Assembly (NCBI GenBank): GCA_002474345.1
Contig: DKQD01000027.1
Coordinates: 1-21,899 of the forward strand
Reading direction: 5' to 3'
DNA from: Bacteriovoracaceae bacterium UBA7317
GTDB taxonomy: Bacteria > Bdellovibrionota > Bacteriovoracia > Bacteriovoracales > Bacteriovoracaceae
DNA: 21,899 bases
The notes under the pieces were generated by a model that made no database searches, was not told the origin of the DNA, and saw only the letters and a list, made by a program, of their open reading frames with translations. The position numbers and the translations under genes were made by a program. Below are positions 1 through 8,143 of the stretch, one piece after another. Each line of letters opens with the position of its first letter. Positions within the stretch are counted from its first letter, which is position 1.

Positions 1-617
1 AGCTTAAAAGAAGCCAATGAACCATCAAGGTTCTTTTGAATGGGCTCCATTTTATTTTTTAGAAAATCGTGCAAAAAGCTTTTCAGCTCTTTAACACCAA
101 AGTCTTCACTACCGCATTTATCATGAAGAGTATCTATCAACTCAGAAACAGTAGAAGTGCCAATATCTGCTCCATAGAGGATTTCTTCTATTTCATCGAG
201 AGAGTCATCATTTAGCTGATTACCAGAAAAAACACTCTCCAACTTACCCCACACTTCGGCCCTTGATCTCTCAAGTCCTCTTTTTAGCCTCTGCCCCCAA
301 GAAACCTTAGCTTCTACCGGTTTAACGACTTCTTTTTTTTCTTCGAGCTCTTCCTCTTCCTTCTTCTCTTCAACTTTAACTTCTTTCTCTGGCTTAACTA
401 AATCCTGCCCCTCATCAGAGCGACCATCAACACTCGTTAAATCACTCGAAGTTCTCTCTAAATCACCTGATACTTCTTTTTTCCCAACGAAATGAGTCAT
501 CGATGCTAAAAGAATATAAAGTACTGATAAAGCCCCTAGAACATCGCCAATATTGGCTTCTACAGAAAAACCTAAAATCGTATACACTGACTGCAAAATG
601 CTTACTAGAGCTTCCAT
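1..617 (-). CDS. ftsY: Signal recognition particle receptor FtsY, N-terminal part (continues off the left edge)
   Basis: FtsY is the SRP receptor GTPase that docks ribosome-SRP complexes at the inner membrane. About 205 codons are visible from the ATG at 617, which is preceded by an AAAGGGA-type ribosome binding site; the protein continues past position 1. Residues 1-45 are hydrophobic, with a likely membrane segment around 26-43 (VLGALSVLYILLASM). A charged Lys/Glu-rich linker follows to about residue 100, resembling the acidic A region of FtsY. Then comes the helical N domain, starting SWGQRLKRGLERSRAEVWGK and containing the LDEIEEILYGADIG stretch typical of SRP-family GTPases. The GTP-binding G domain is outside the window, so the call rests on the N domain. 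It is divergent from epmA, 72 bp away. The N-terminal hydrophobic segment is absent from E. coli FtsY but occurs in some other lineages. Confidence 0.85.
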   Translation of the reverse strand, partial: MEALVSILQSVYTILGFSVEANIGDVLGALSVLYILLASMTHFVGKKEVSGDLERTSSDLTSVDGRSDEGQDLVKPEKEVKVEEKKEEEELEEKKEVVKPVEAKVSWGQRLKRGLERSRAEVWGKLESVFSGNQLNDDSLDEIEEILYGADIGTSTVSELIDTLHDKCGSEDFGVKELKSFLHDFLKNKMEPIQKNLDGSLASFK

Positions 618-689
618 TTTTATTCCCTTTCATATTGAATTTTTGGGACAACTAACATACTTATCACTTCTAGCAAAGGGGGTGACCAA

Positions 690-1673
690 ATGCATAATTT
701 CCTCAAGAAAAAATTTCAATTTATTCAAGCCATCAGGGACTTTTTTATTGAAAATGGCTTTACAGATGTACTCGTTCCACCGATGGTTTCGCATCCCGGA
801 ATAGAACCTCATATACACCCCTTCAAAGTTTCCCCGAGTTTAAGTAGCTCTCAAAATAAAAATCAAGGTCTTTTCCTCCACTCATCTCCAGAATTCTTTA
901 TGAAAGAACTTCTCTCCCAAGGTATGGAAAAGATTTTTACCCTTTCACATTCATTCAGAGATGAGCCAAGTTCTTCCATTCACAGAAACCAGTTCATTAT
1001 GCTCGAATGGTACCGATCTGGTTCCCATTACACAGACATAATGGATGACTGTACAAAACTATGGGTTTATTTAAACGAAAAATTTTTGGGAAGGACTCCC
1101 ATTGAAAAAGTTCATACATTAACTATCGCTGAGGTTTTTAAAAGGCACCTCAATATAGACATTTTAGATCTACTAAAAATCGATGACCTAAAAAAAGTTA
1201 TTAAAAACTCATTTCCCGAAATTCCCATTCCTGAAGGAAGAGATGAAGATAAAATGACCTGGGATGATTACTTTTTCCTCCTTTTTCTTAATAAGGTCGA
1301 GCCCTGTCTCAAACAATACCCTTTTCTCATACTCTACGAGTTTCCTTACCACCTTTCCGCATTATCAACTCTAAAAGAAAGCGATCCTAGAGTATGCGAA
1401 AGATTTGAAGTCTATATTGAAGGTGTTGAGCTAGCAAATTGCTTCAACGAGCTTTGCGACCTCAAAACTCAAAAGAAAAGAGCTGAAAAAGACCTAAAGC
1501 TTAAAGAAGACCTCTATCATTACTCTCTGCCAGCTCCTTATACGCTCTTTAGATCACTTGAAAAAGGATTACCTCCCTCGGCCGGAATCGCTCTTGGAGT
1601 GGAAAGGCTTTTTTCAATCATTACAAAAGAAGAAAACCCTTTTCTAGATACTGACAGTATCTTTCAAAACTAG
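690..1673 (+). CDS. epmA: EF-P beta-lysine ligase EpmA (GenX/PoxA/YjeA, class II LysRS-like)
   Basis: EpmA is a lysyl-tRNA synthetase paralogue that attaches (R)-beta-lysine to elongation factor P, helping ribosomes through polyproline stretches. The 327 residues match the usual length of about 325 and lack the N-terminal anticodon-binding domain of LysRS. Visible class II motifs: HSSPEFFMKELLSQG and FTLSHSFRDEPSS near residues 65-100, MLEWYR after them, ERFEVYIEGVELANCFNEL (EpmA-type) near 232-252, and motif 3 PSAGIALGVERL at 296-307. In motif 3 the Ala of GIALG sits where LysRS has Gly, the change linked in E. coli EpmA to beta-lysine preference. The ATG at 690 has a strong AAAGGGGGTG site 5 bases upstream. 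No epmB or efp gene lies in the window. The TAG stop overlaps the stop of the convergent gene by 4 bases. Confidence 0.92.
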   Translation: MHNFLKKKFQFIQAIRDFFIENGFTDVLVPPMVSHPGIEPHIHPFKVSPSLSSSQNKNQGLFLHSSPEFFMKELLSQGMEKIFTLSHSFRDEPSSSIHRNQFIMLEWYRSGSHYTDIMDDCTKLWVYLNEKFLGRTPIEKVHTLTIAEVFKRHLNIDILDLLKIDDLKKVIKNSFPEIPIPEGRDEDKMTWDDYFFLLFLNKVEPCLKQYPFLILYEFPYHLSALSTLKESDPRVCERFEVYIEGVELANCFNELCDLKTQKKRAEKDLKLKEDLYHYSLPAPYTLFRSLEKGLPPSAGIALGVERLFSIITKEENPFLDTDSIFQN

Positions 1674-2479
1674 CGGCTTAACTGAAAGTTAAAAACTTTA
1701 TGCATCTTAATAATTACTTCTGATTTTACATGTTGCTCAGGCACATTTTTAGCCCAATGCTTATGTATTTTGGCGTTAGAGTTTTTCCTTAATTTATTCA
1801 CCCAAATACGAGGGTATTTTTTCGCCAAATAGCTAGAAAATAAGGCATACCAATCATAGAGATCATCATTTTCAAGAGGAAAACTATCTAAAACCTCTAG
1901 AGACCTTTCAACTATGACCTTTTTTAATGTATAAAAGTTTGATCTTCTCAAGGCAGATTTTTTAATATCCTGTGACAAAAAGTTATTAGCAAAATGTAAG
2001 CTAAACTCTAAAACCTTAGGGTTAATAGGGAATGACTTTCTTTCTAGCCTAAGGTAACGGTCCTCTAAAACAATTCCTCTATAAACCCCTTCTCTTGTTC
2101 CTCCTTGAGACATAACATTGAGCCATCTTTTATCTTCGTTTAATGTCGACTTCATTTGCCTTGTCACTCTAGTAATCTCTCTAATAAAAGCTAGGTCATA
2201 CTTTTGTTTCTTTCTTCTGGATAATTTTTTATTACCTGAATTTCTCTTCCCTTTTCTTAAAAGGTTTACGTTCCTTGCATCTTTCCTAACCTCAGGAATT
2301 TTAGGCATTTTAATTCCCGACTTTTTTACTCCTAGTAACTTGTCGGTCCTTTTATCGCCTAAAAACTTTTTAAAATACGGCCTTAACTTTTCCCCATACC
2401 CTGAGAAAGTGTCGGATAAGTCTGCGCTAGAAGTGTTACAAATGAATAAAAAAACAAATACGAACGAAAAGTTTTTCAT
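1670..2479 (-). CDS. Exported basic protein of unknown function
   Basis: I do not recognise this family. I chose the ATG at 2479 over one at 2494 because GGAAT sits at the right distance before it and because it gives a clean Sec signal peptide, MKNFSFVFVFLFICNTSSA, probably cleaved after SSA at residue 19. The product is about 269 residues. The mature N-terminal third is very rich in Lys, Arg and Asn (for example KGKRNSGNKKLSRRKKQK, around residues 77-94). The remainder is predicted helical, with conserved-looking VYRGIVLEDRYLRLER and RSLEVLDSFPLENDDLYDWY stretches and three Trp residues. A periplasmic or secreted location is inferred from the signal peptide; no lipobox is present. The gene faces epmA tail to tail with interlocking stops and is divergent from the giant lipoprotein gene. 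Confidence 0.7.
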   Translation of the reverse strand: MKNFSFVFVFLFICNTSSADLSDTFSGYGEKLRPYFKKFLGDKRTDKLLGVKKSGIKMPKIPEVRKDARNVNLLRKGKRNSGNKKLSRRKKQKYDLAFIREITRVTRQMKSTLNEDKRWLNVMSQGGTREGVYRGIVLEDRYLRLERKSFPINPKVLEFSLHFANNFLSQDIKKSALRRSNFYTLKKVIVERSLEVLDSFPLENDDLYDWYALFSSYLAKKYPRIWVNKLRKNSNAKIHKHWAKNVPEQHVKSEVIIKMHKVFNFQLSR

Positions 2480-2705
2480 AAGACAATTCCGCATTAATTA
2501 AAATGAAATTATTGTTAAGTTTTATTACCAGATTCAATTAAATCATTATTTCGATAAGTTACAAGTTTAACTCGAAAAAAAGTTGGTCATTAATCAAGTT
2601 AAGGACTCAACTTTTACTGAAAAAAAATCCAGGAAGACTTTGATTTATAAAATATTATCTTCTCTATTCATAATTATTTCTATCAAAATAACGATAATAG
2701 AGGAC

Positions 2706-5700
2706 ATGAAGGGGATTCACTTACTAATTCATTTTTTCATCATGATAATATTTGTCAGCTGCCTTCCTGATAGCATAGACAGCTTTAATGAAGAACCGCC
2801 TTCAGACCCTTACAAAGAGCTTCCTAAATTCACAACTGAGGTTCCAACTGGCATTGACTATGACAAAACTGGGCCTCATAAACTCCAAAGGTTCATACCA
2901 TCTCAGTCTAGTGAAAGTAGCGAAAACAATGAAGACGATTCATCTTTTTCTTTAAAGCTTTATTCCACATCATCGGGTAAAGCTTTCACAAATGAAAGCG
3001 AAATGACTTTTTCAATTGATCCGAGGGAAAAACTTGAGCAGATAGGCCTTGAATTTAATGGTCTAACAGGTGAGGTTAGTGGAAAACCTACATCATTTTT
3101 ATCGGAAACAAGGTTTACAGTCAAAGGGAAACATGCTTCAGACGCAGATTATGAAACCACTTTTGACCTTTCTGTCACCACAAAAATAGATAGCATTACA
3201 TACAAACAAAAGATAGGGAAATACATCCTACTTGAGTTAAGCTCAATTGTTGAAATTGAGCCAGACTCTGGTGAATTTTACCTCTACAATGATTCAGGCT
3301 TATTCAGCTCTTATCACCCAATCAGGGATAACGGTGACTATAAGACAATCATTAACCAAGACGGTTATAAAGCAGATGTTTCTGTAGATACTATCGATGA
3401 TACCTACAATACGGTCATTGTTAAAATTCAAAGTGAAGATGCGAACTTCAAAGCCGGTGATTTTATAGATATAGGAAACCACTACTTTGGAAAGAAAAAC
3501 AAAATTGAAAAGGTTATCCATTTTTTCAACAATACAGACTCGACTGTAGACCTAGCTCCAACATTAAATCCTCCGGAAGATAAAAAAAATAATGAAACTC
3601 TCGATTACTCCGTCAGTCCTCCTCTTAATTTGCCAAAATATAATATAAGCTTTAGCGAAACTTCAGGAGACGCAACAGCTGATGGAACTCCTTTGGAATT
3701 TTTGCCAACCCAATTTAACTTCACCGTCAGAAACCAAAACGGAGAAACTCAATCAACCTCATTATGGATAACAGTTTGGAACAAAAAACCCAACGTAGTC
3801 GATAACCTTAATTATAAGTTAAATACTAATGATGTCTTCAAAGTTATCCTTGAAGACAGTACTAACTTCAAAGTAGGAGAAAGCCTTTCAACTAGTAAAG
3901 AAGGTACAAAAGCCGACATCATTTCTAAAAACTTTGGCGTTATTCAACTTAAAGTTACTGATGCAACAACTGGTTCTTCCTTCAAGATGGGAACAGAAGT
4001 AGATAATTCAAGCGATTATATATGGTCAGAGACCAAAATTTCTACAAGCGAAAGAATATTTCAAGTCGGAAACAATATCGACATAGAACCAGATCATACC
4101 GCGGACCTCCAAGATTTTACAATTTCACCTTCTTTACCAAGTGATTTAACCTTTGATGCAACTACAGGTCGAATAGATGGAACTGCAACTTCAACAATAA
4201 ATAATGCAAACTTCACAGTTAAGGCAAAAAATATTTTGGGTAAAGAAATTTCAACTGTGCTTACTCTGAGTATTATAGACCCTCCAAAGTTTCTTTCCTA
4301 TTCACGAGATGCCATTTTAAAACTATCTGAAACAGATGCGAGCGTTGATAAGAGAGATCATATTGTTTCTTCCGGAGGTGCTAAAGGTATCGTTAAAGAA
4401 AAAATACACAACTCGCCTTCTGACCCCTTCCTTCTGGTTAAAGTGCTTGAAGGTGAGTTTAAAAAGAATGAACAAATAGACACTGCCTATAACTATAATA
4501 AGCCTGTAGCTTCAATCAAGGATGTCGAATACTACAATGCCGCATTTAAATTAACCACGGGTACCGATGCTACTAATGGACAATTAATTTTAAATGGAAA
4601 TAATGAAGACACTGCTGATCATATTGCCGAGATAGTTCACATTGACCCATCAACTGATGTCTACGTAAGAATCGTAAAAGGTTCTTTTTCTGAAAATAAC
4701 GACTATTATGCAAACAATACTCAAATTACAATAAAAGATATCACTTCAGATAATCTTATTGTCAGCATAGACCCAGATGTCTCTCCTCCATCTTCCACCT
4801 TTTTTAATGGAGCTTATATAACTACTGGCTCGACCGTAGACTCGTTAGATACAAACTATAAAGCAAGTGGTGTTGTAAACTACCAAAATGATTCTTCTTC
4901 AATCTCCATAAACGTGATTTATGGGGATATATCAACTGATCAGGGTATTCTAAACGATATTACCTTTGAGTCGACACCGGATGCAAGTTCCATAACACAT
5001 ATTCAGACTGATCATATTTATAATGCTTATGTCGGCGAAACTTTTAGATTGGCCCCTATACTTAATAAGGGTGGTAACACTACTTTAAGCTTTTCTATAT
5101 CACCAGATCTTCCTTCTGGGTTATTTATGAATAGCTCAACAGGAGTGATAGAAGGAACTCCAAATAATGGTATTGAAACGAAGAACTTCACTGTTACAGT
5201 ATATAATGACTCTGGATTTGAAACCCACGACTTTAAACTTAAAGTACACGAACATTTTAAGTTGAGGCTAAACCTCTCCAGTAATTCATTATCAAACGCA
5301 ATTCTTCACAAAGAAGGACAAGGACATAGTAGATCTGATTGTAGAGTTACATTAGACCAAATAAATAATGACCCTAAAACAGACACCAAAGATATCTTAT
5401 GCTACATAGATATAGGAGAACATGATCTTCAAAAAAATGGTTTGGCTTTAGCTGTCGAAACATCCGGTATATGTCCTTTTGTAGAACATTTACCCTTTGG
5501 CTTCTTCAAAAAGCAATATAAAAAATCAGACCCAGCATCAAAAAACGTCTTTCAAGCCACAGGTGCCTACCAAGACGAAATTTGCAAAAATCAGTGGAAC
5601 AGTGGCAACGATATACCTGAATACCATTCCCGAGATGGAACTCAAGATGGTAATTACGGACAAGCTTATACTTCTTCGACAGAACTATGCGATGATCCTT

Positions 5701-6536
5701 GTGATGATGGTCAAATTACCGTGAATCCAGTCAACTATATAAAGTCTGGAGAAAAGAAGTGCTTCACTGATACCGATGGAGATGGTTTCTATGATTATAC
5801 AGAGTCAATAGACCTTCTAAAAACAAGTGAAGCATCTTGTGATACTACAACGGATTCTTGGAATTACATCTGTGATGCGACTAATGACGGGTTAGATGCA
5901 TTCCCAAGCAATTGTACTGGTAGTAAACTTTCTTGCATGTCAGGACCTCTTTCGAAATTAACTGAGCTCTCTGCACAAGATATAACTGATAGAATTGGAG
6001 TTGTCACAGCAACTAATTCAACCCAAACTTTTAATTACGATGCTCCTGATAGTGTAAATGACTCTGATATCACAAGTGACCTCAATATTTACTTGGCAAA
6101 CTTTACAAAAAGTAATCAATGTAAAGCAGTCCTATCAAATGGGCAATCCAGTAGTTATATCTATAATGATATCTCTTGGGATGCTATTACAAAAAACGCC
6201 GATGCTAATGATGCTACAGCTGGTAAGTTTAACGAAGCTAACCCATTTTATACATACAACTGTCTCAACAACTCAGGAGAAATTAAAGCTAGAATAAGGC
6301 TTCTAGTAAGAGAGTGGAATAAACCTTTTACAGCAGACAGTTCTATAGACCTCATTAATCCAGACGATGAACTCTTAAGTGATAATATGGATGGATCTGG
6401 TAATATTGATGACAACTACATTGGAACTGGGTGGAACCAGTTTGCCGACTTCGACGATGCAAGCTCTGGATACAATAGCGGGGCCGGGTCCAACCAATGC
6501 ACAGCAACGGGAGCATTGGAAAAATACGGTTTCTGA
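2706..6536 (+). CDS. Giant surface lipoprotein with putative Ig (He_PIG) domains and Cys-rich C-terminus
   Basis: The open frame extends upstream to a TTG at 2583, but the ATG at 2706 gives a proper lipoprotein signal peptide, MKGIHLLIHFFIMIIFVSC, with the lipidated Cys at residue 19; the product is 1276 residues. Four putative Ig/cadherin-like He_PIG domains are recognisable near residues 81-157, 295-358, 454-524 and 770-847, by signatures such as LTFDATTGRIDGTAT and MNSSTGVIEGTP followed by NFTVxxxN. Between them lie long stretches with a second repeated module (residues about 215-257, 312-346, 470-511, 546-588 and 632-668) of the form V-x-V-x-x-G-x-F-x-x-G-x-x-I. The C-terminal 400 residues hold 14 cysteines and one DTDGDG calcium-loop-like motif at 1022-1027; the stretch from residue 20 to 878 has no cysteine. 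An outer-surface adhesin or stalk is a plausible role but is inferred. It is convergent with rimO, 7 bp apart. Confidence 0.82.
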   Translation: MKGIHLLIHFFIMIIFVSCLPDSIDSFNEEPPSDPYKELPKFTTEVPTGIDYDKTGPHKLQRFIPSQSSESSENNEDDSSFSLKLYSTSSGKAFTNESEMTFSIDPREKLEQIGLEFNGLTGEVSGKPTSFLSETRFTVKGKHASDADYETTFDLSVTTKIDSITYKQKIGKYILLELSSIVEIEPDSGEFYLYNDSGLFSSYHPIRDNGDYKTIINQDGYKADVSVDTIDDTYNTVIVKIQSEDANFKAGDFIDIGNHYFGKKNKIEKVIHFFNNTDSTVDLAPTLNPPEDKKNNETLDYSVSPPLNLPKYNISFSETSGDATADGTPLEFLPTQFNFTVRNQNGETQSTSLWITVWNKKPNVVDNLNYKLNTNDVFKVILEDSTNFKVGESLSTSKEGTKADIISKNFGVIQLKVTDATTGSSFKMGTEVDNSSDYIWSETKISTSERIFQVGNNIDIEPDHTADLQDFTISPSLPSDLTFDATTGRIDGTATSTINNANFTVKAKNILGKEISTVLTLSIIDPPKFLSYSRDAILKLSETDASVDKRDHIVSSGGAKGIVKEKIHNSPSDPFLLVKVLEGEFKKNEQIDTAYNYNKPVASIKDVEYYNAAFKLTTGTDATNGQLILNGNNEDTADHIAEIVHIDPSTDVYVRIVKGSFSENNDYYANNTQITIKDITSDNLIVSIDPDVSPPSSTFFNGAYITTGSTVDSLDTNYKASGVVNYQNDSSSISINVIYGDISTDQGILNDITFESTPDASSITHIQTDHIYNAYVGETFRLAPILNKGGNTTLSFSISPDLPSGLFMNSSTGVIEGTPNNGIETKNFTVTVYNDSGFETHDFKLKVHEHFKLRLNLSSNSLSNAILHKEGQGHSRSDCRVTLDQINNDPKTDTKDILCYIDIGEHDLQKNGLALAVETSGICPFVEHLPFGFFKKQYKKSDPASKNVFQATGAYQDEICKNQWNSGNDIPEYHSRDGTQDGNYGQAYTSSTELCDDPCDDGQITVNPVNYIKSGEKKCFTDTDGDGFYDYTESIDLLKTSEASCDTTTDSWNYICDATNDGLDAFPSNCTGSKLSCMSGPLSKLTELSAQDITDRIGVVTATNSTQTFNYDAPDSVNDSDITSDLNIYLANFTKSNQCKAVLSNGQSSSYIYNDISWDAITKNADANDATAGKFNEANPFYTYNCLNNSGEIKARIRLLVREWNKPFTADSSIDLINPDDELLSDNMDGSGNIDDNYIGTGWNQFADFDDASSGYNSGAGSNQCTATGALEKYGF

Positions 6537-6543
6537 GCTTTTC

Positions 6544-7947
6544 TCAACAGATTACTTTTCCAACTAAATCGAATTCAGAGGACTCAGTAATACTGACCTT
6601 TACAACCTGCCCAACCGAAAGAGGTAAAGAAGAGGTATCATTAATTATAACCTTACCATCAACATCAGGTGCTTGACCTATATGTCTTCCCTGTAGGAGA
6701 AGTTCAGTCTCTTCATGAGTCCCTTCAATCAAGACATCAATTTCTTTCCCAATAAAAGATTTATTTAAAGATTCAGAGATTTCCTCTTGAACATCAAACA
6801 ATTGATCAAAGCGATTTTCAATAACCTCTGCTGAAACCTTTGGCTTAAGTCTAAATGCAGGAGTGCCTTCTTCATCAGAGTAGCGGAAAATTCCTAAATG
6901 ATTAAACCTCGCCTTCTTAACCCCTTCGAGAAGAGTCTGAAAGTCTTCTTCAGACTCACCAGGGAAACCAACTATAATTGATGTCCTCAAAACTATATGA
7001 GGAATGGAAGATCTTAGTTTTTCAATCCTCGAAAGAATCTCTTCTCCCGTTATTTTTCTATTCATTCTTTTTAAAACAGAAGAACTAAAGTGCTGAACAG
7101 GCATATCCAGGTAAGGACAAACCTTTTTTGATTTTGAAATAAAATCTATCACTTCGTCAGTTAACTCATCTGGATAAAAGTAAAAAAGCCTAATCCACTG
7201 AATCCCCTCTACATTTTCCAATCCTCTCAATAATTCTAGTAAATTATCGCTATCTTTTAAATCAACTCCATAATCAGATAAGTCCTGAGATATGAGATTT
7301 AGCTCTTTGACTCCATTAGAAGCTAAGTTTTTTGCTTCCTCTACAAGAGAGGCAACAGATCGAGACCTCAAACGCCCGCGAATTGTAGGAATAATACAAA
7401 AAGTGCAATTCCTATTACAACCTTCTGATACTTTTAACCATGCTGTATAAAATGGTGATGTATTTATTCTGGGATCAAATTCTGTGTGTATAAACTTGGG
7501 GATCTCTACAAAGGATTTCTTATCTAAGGCCCCTTCATCGAAAGCTTTTAAGAGATGAACGATCTTGTGGTACTCCCCGGTACCTATAAAAAGGTCTACC
7601 TCTGGAAGACCTTCAACAAGTTGATCTGAATATCTTTGGGCCATACAACCAGAGACGACCAAAGCACGGCACCGACCAACTTCTGAATTTTTGAATTCAG
7701 CCAATTCTAAGATTGTATCAATGGACTCTTTTTTGGAGGCTTCAATAAATGAACACGTATTAACAATGATAACGGTGGCCAAAGAGGGGTCTTGAACAAT
7801 TTCAAAGCCCTCTAACCCTAAATGACCCAACATGACTTGAGAGTCTACTAAGTTCTTAGAACAGCCTAAAGATGTAAAATGAACGGTTTTGTTTTGAAAA
7901 ATTTCTTTTGCTTTTGAACTTTTTTCTAAGTGCACTATACCCACCAT
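6544..7947 (-). CDS. rimO: Ribosomal protein S12 methylthiotransferase RimO
   Basis: RimO is a radical-SAM enzyme that adds a methylthio group to the beta-carbon of an aspartate in ribosomal protein S12. The 467-residue protein has the three-part layout: an UPF0004 domain with cluster cysteines C29 (SLGCSKNLVDSQ), C65 (NTCSF) and C101 (SGCMAQRY); a radical-SAM core with C177, C181 and C184 in EGCNRNCTFCIIPTIRG; and a TRAM domain from about 395, with GRHIGQAPDVDG. SLGCSKN and FRYSDEEGTPAF separate it from the tRNA enzyme MiaB. The start is uncertain: the ATG at 7947 has no clear ribosome binding site, while an in-frame GTG at 7935 is preceded by GGTGGG. Both give an intact protein. It is divergent from the lytic transglycosylase gene. 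Confidence 0.95.
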   Translation of the reverse strand: MVGIVHLEKSSKAKEIFQNKTVHFTSLGCSKNLVDSQVMLGHLGLEGFEIVQDPSLATVIIVNTCSFIEASKKESIDTILELAEFKNSEVGRCRALVVSGCMAQRYSDQLVEGLPEVDLFIGTGEYHKIVHLLKAFDEGALDKKSFVEIPKFIHTEFDPRINTSPFYTAWLKVSEGCNRNCTFCIIPTIRGRLRSRSVASLVEEAKNLASNGVKELNLISQDLSDYGVDLKDSDNLLELLRGLENVEGIQWIRLFYFYPDELTDEVIDFISKSKKVCPYLDMPVQHFSSSVLKRMNRKITGEEILSRIEKLRSSIPHIVLRTSIIVGFPGESEEDFQTLLEGVKKARFNHLGIFRYSDEEGTPAFRLKPKVSAEVIENRFDQLFDVQEEISESLNKSFIGKEIDVLIEGTHEETELLLQGRHIGQAPDVDGKVIINDTSSLPLSVGQVVKVSITESSEFDLVGKVIC

Positions 7948-8009
7948 TACGTAATTGAAGTCTACTTTTATGGTTGATTAGTAATATAAAATGTAGGGTC
8001 TGGGAAGGA

Positions 8010-8052
8010 GTTGGAAAAACTTATCCAACCTTATAAAAAAGACATGTTAACA
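8010..8052. promoter_or_regulatory. Inverted repeat and palindrome in the rimO-slt divergent intergenic region
   Basis: The 196-base gap between rimO and slt holds an inverted repeat, GTTGGA (8010-8015) and TCCAAC (8024-8029), separated by 8 bases. A perfect 10-base palindrome, ATGTTAACAT, follows at 8043-8052. Neither is followed by a T-run in a way that suggests a terminator. They could be operator-like sites for the divergent genes, but this is inference. I found no convincing -35/-10 pair. Confidence 0.25.
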
Positions 8053-8143
8053 TACTGAAATTACTATAATTGCTATATGAGATACAATTAACTAAGATAA
8101 ATAAAAATTATTTTTTTTGGCCAGTATCACAAGGATTTAAGTG

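Noticed and set aside
2583..2705. N-terminal extension of the giant lipoprotein from a TTG at 2583
   Set aside because: It would bury the lipoprotein signal peptide 41 residues inside the protein. The stretch is AT-rich with no good ribosome binding site before the TTG, whereas the ATG at 2706 gives a canonical lipobox.
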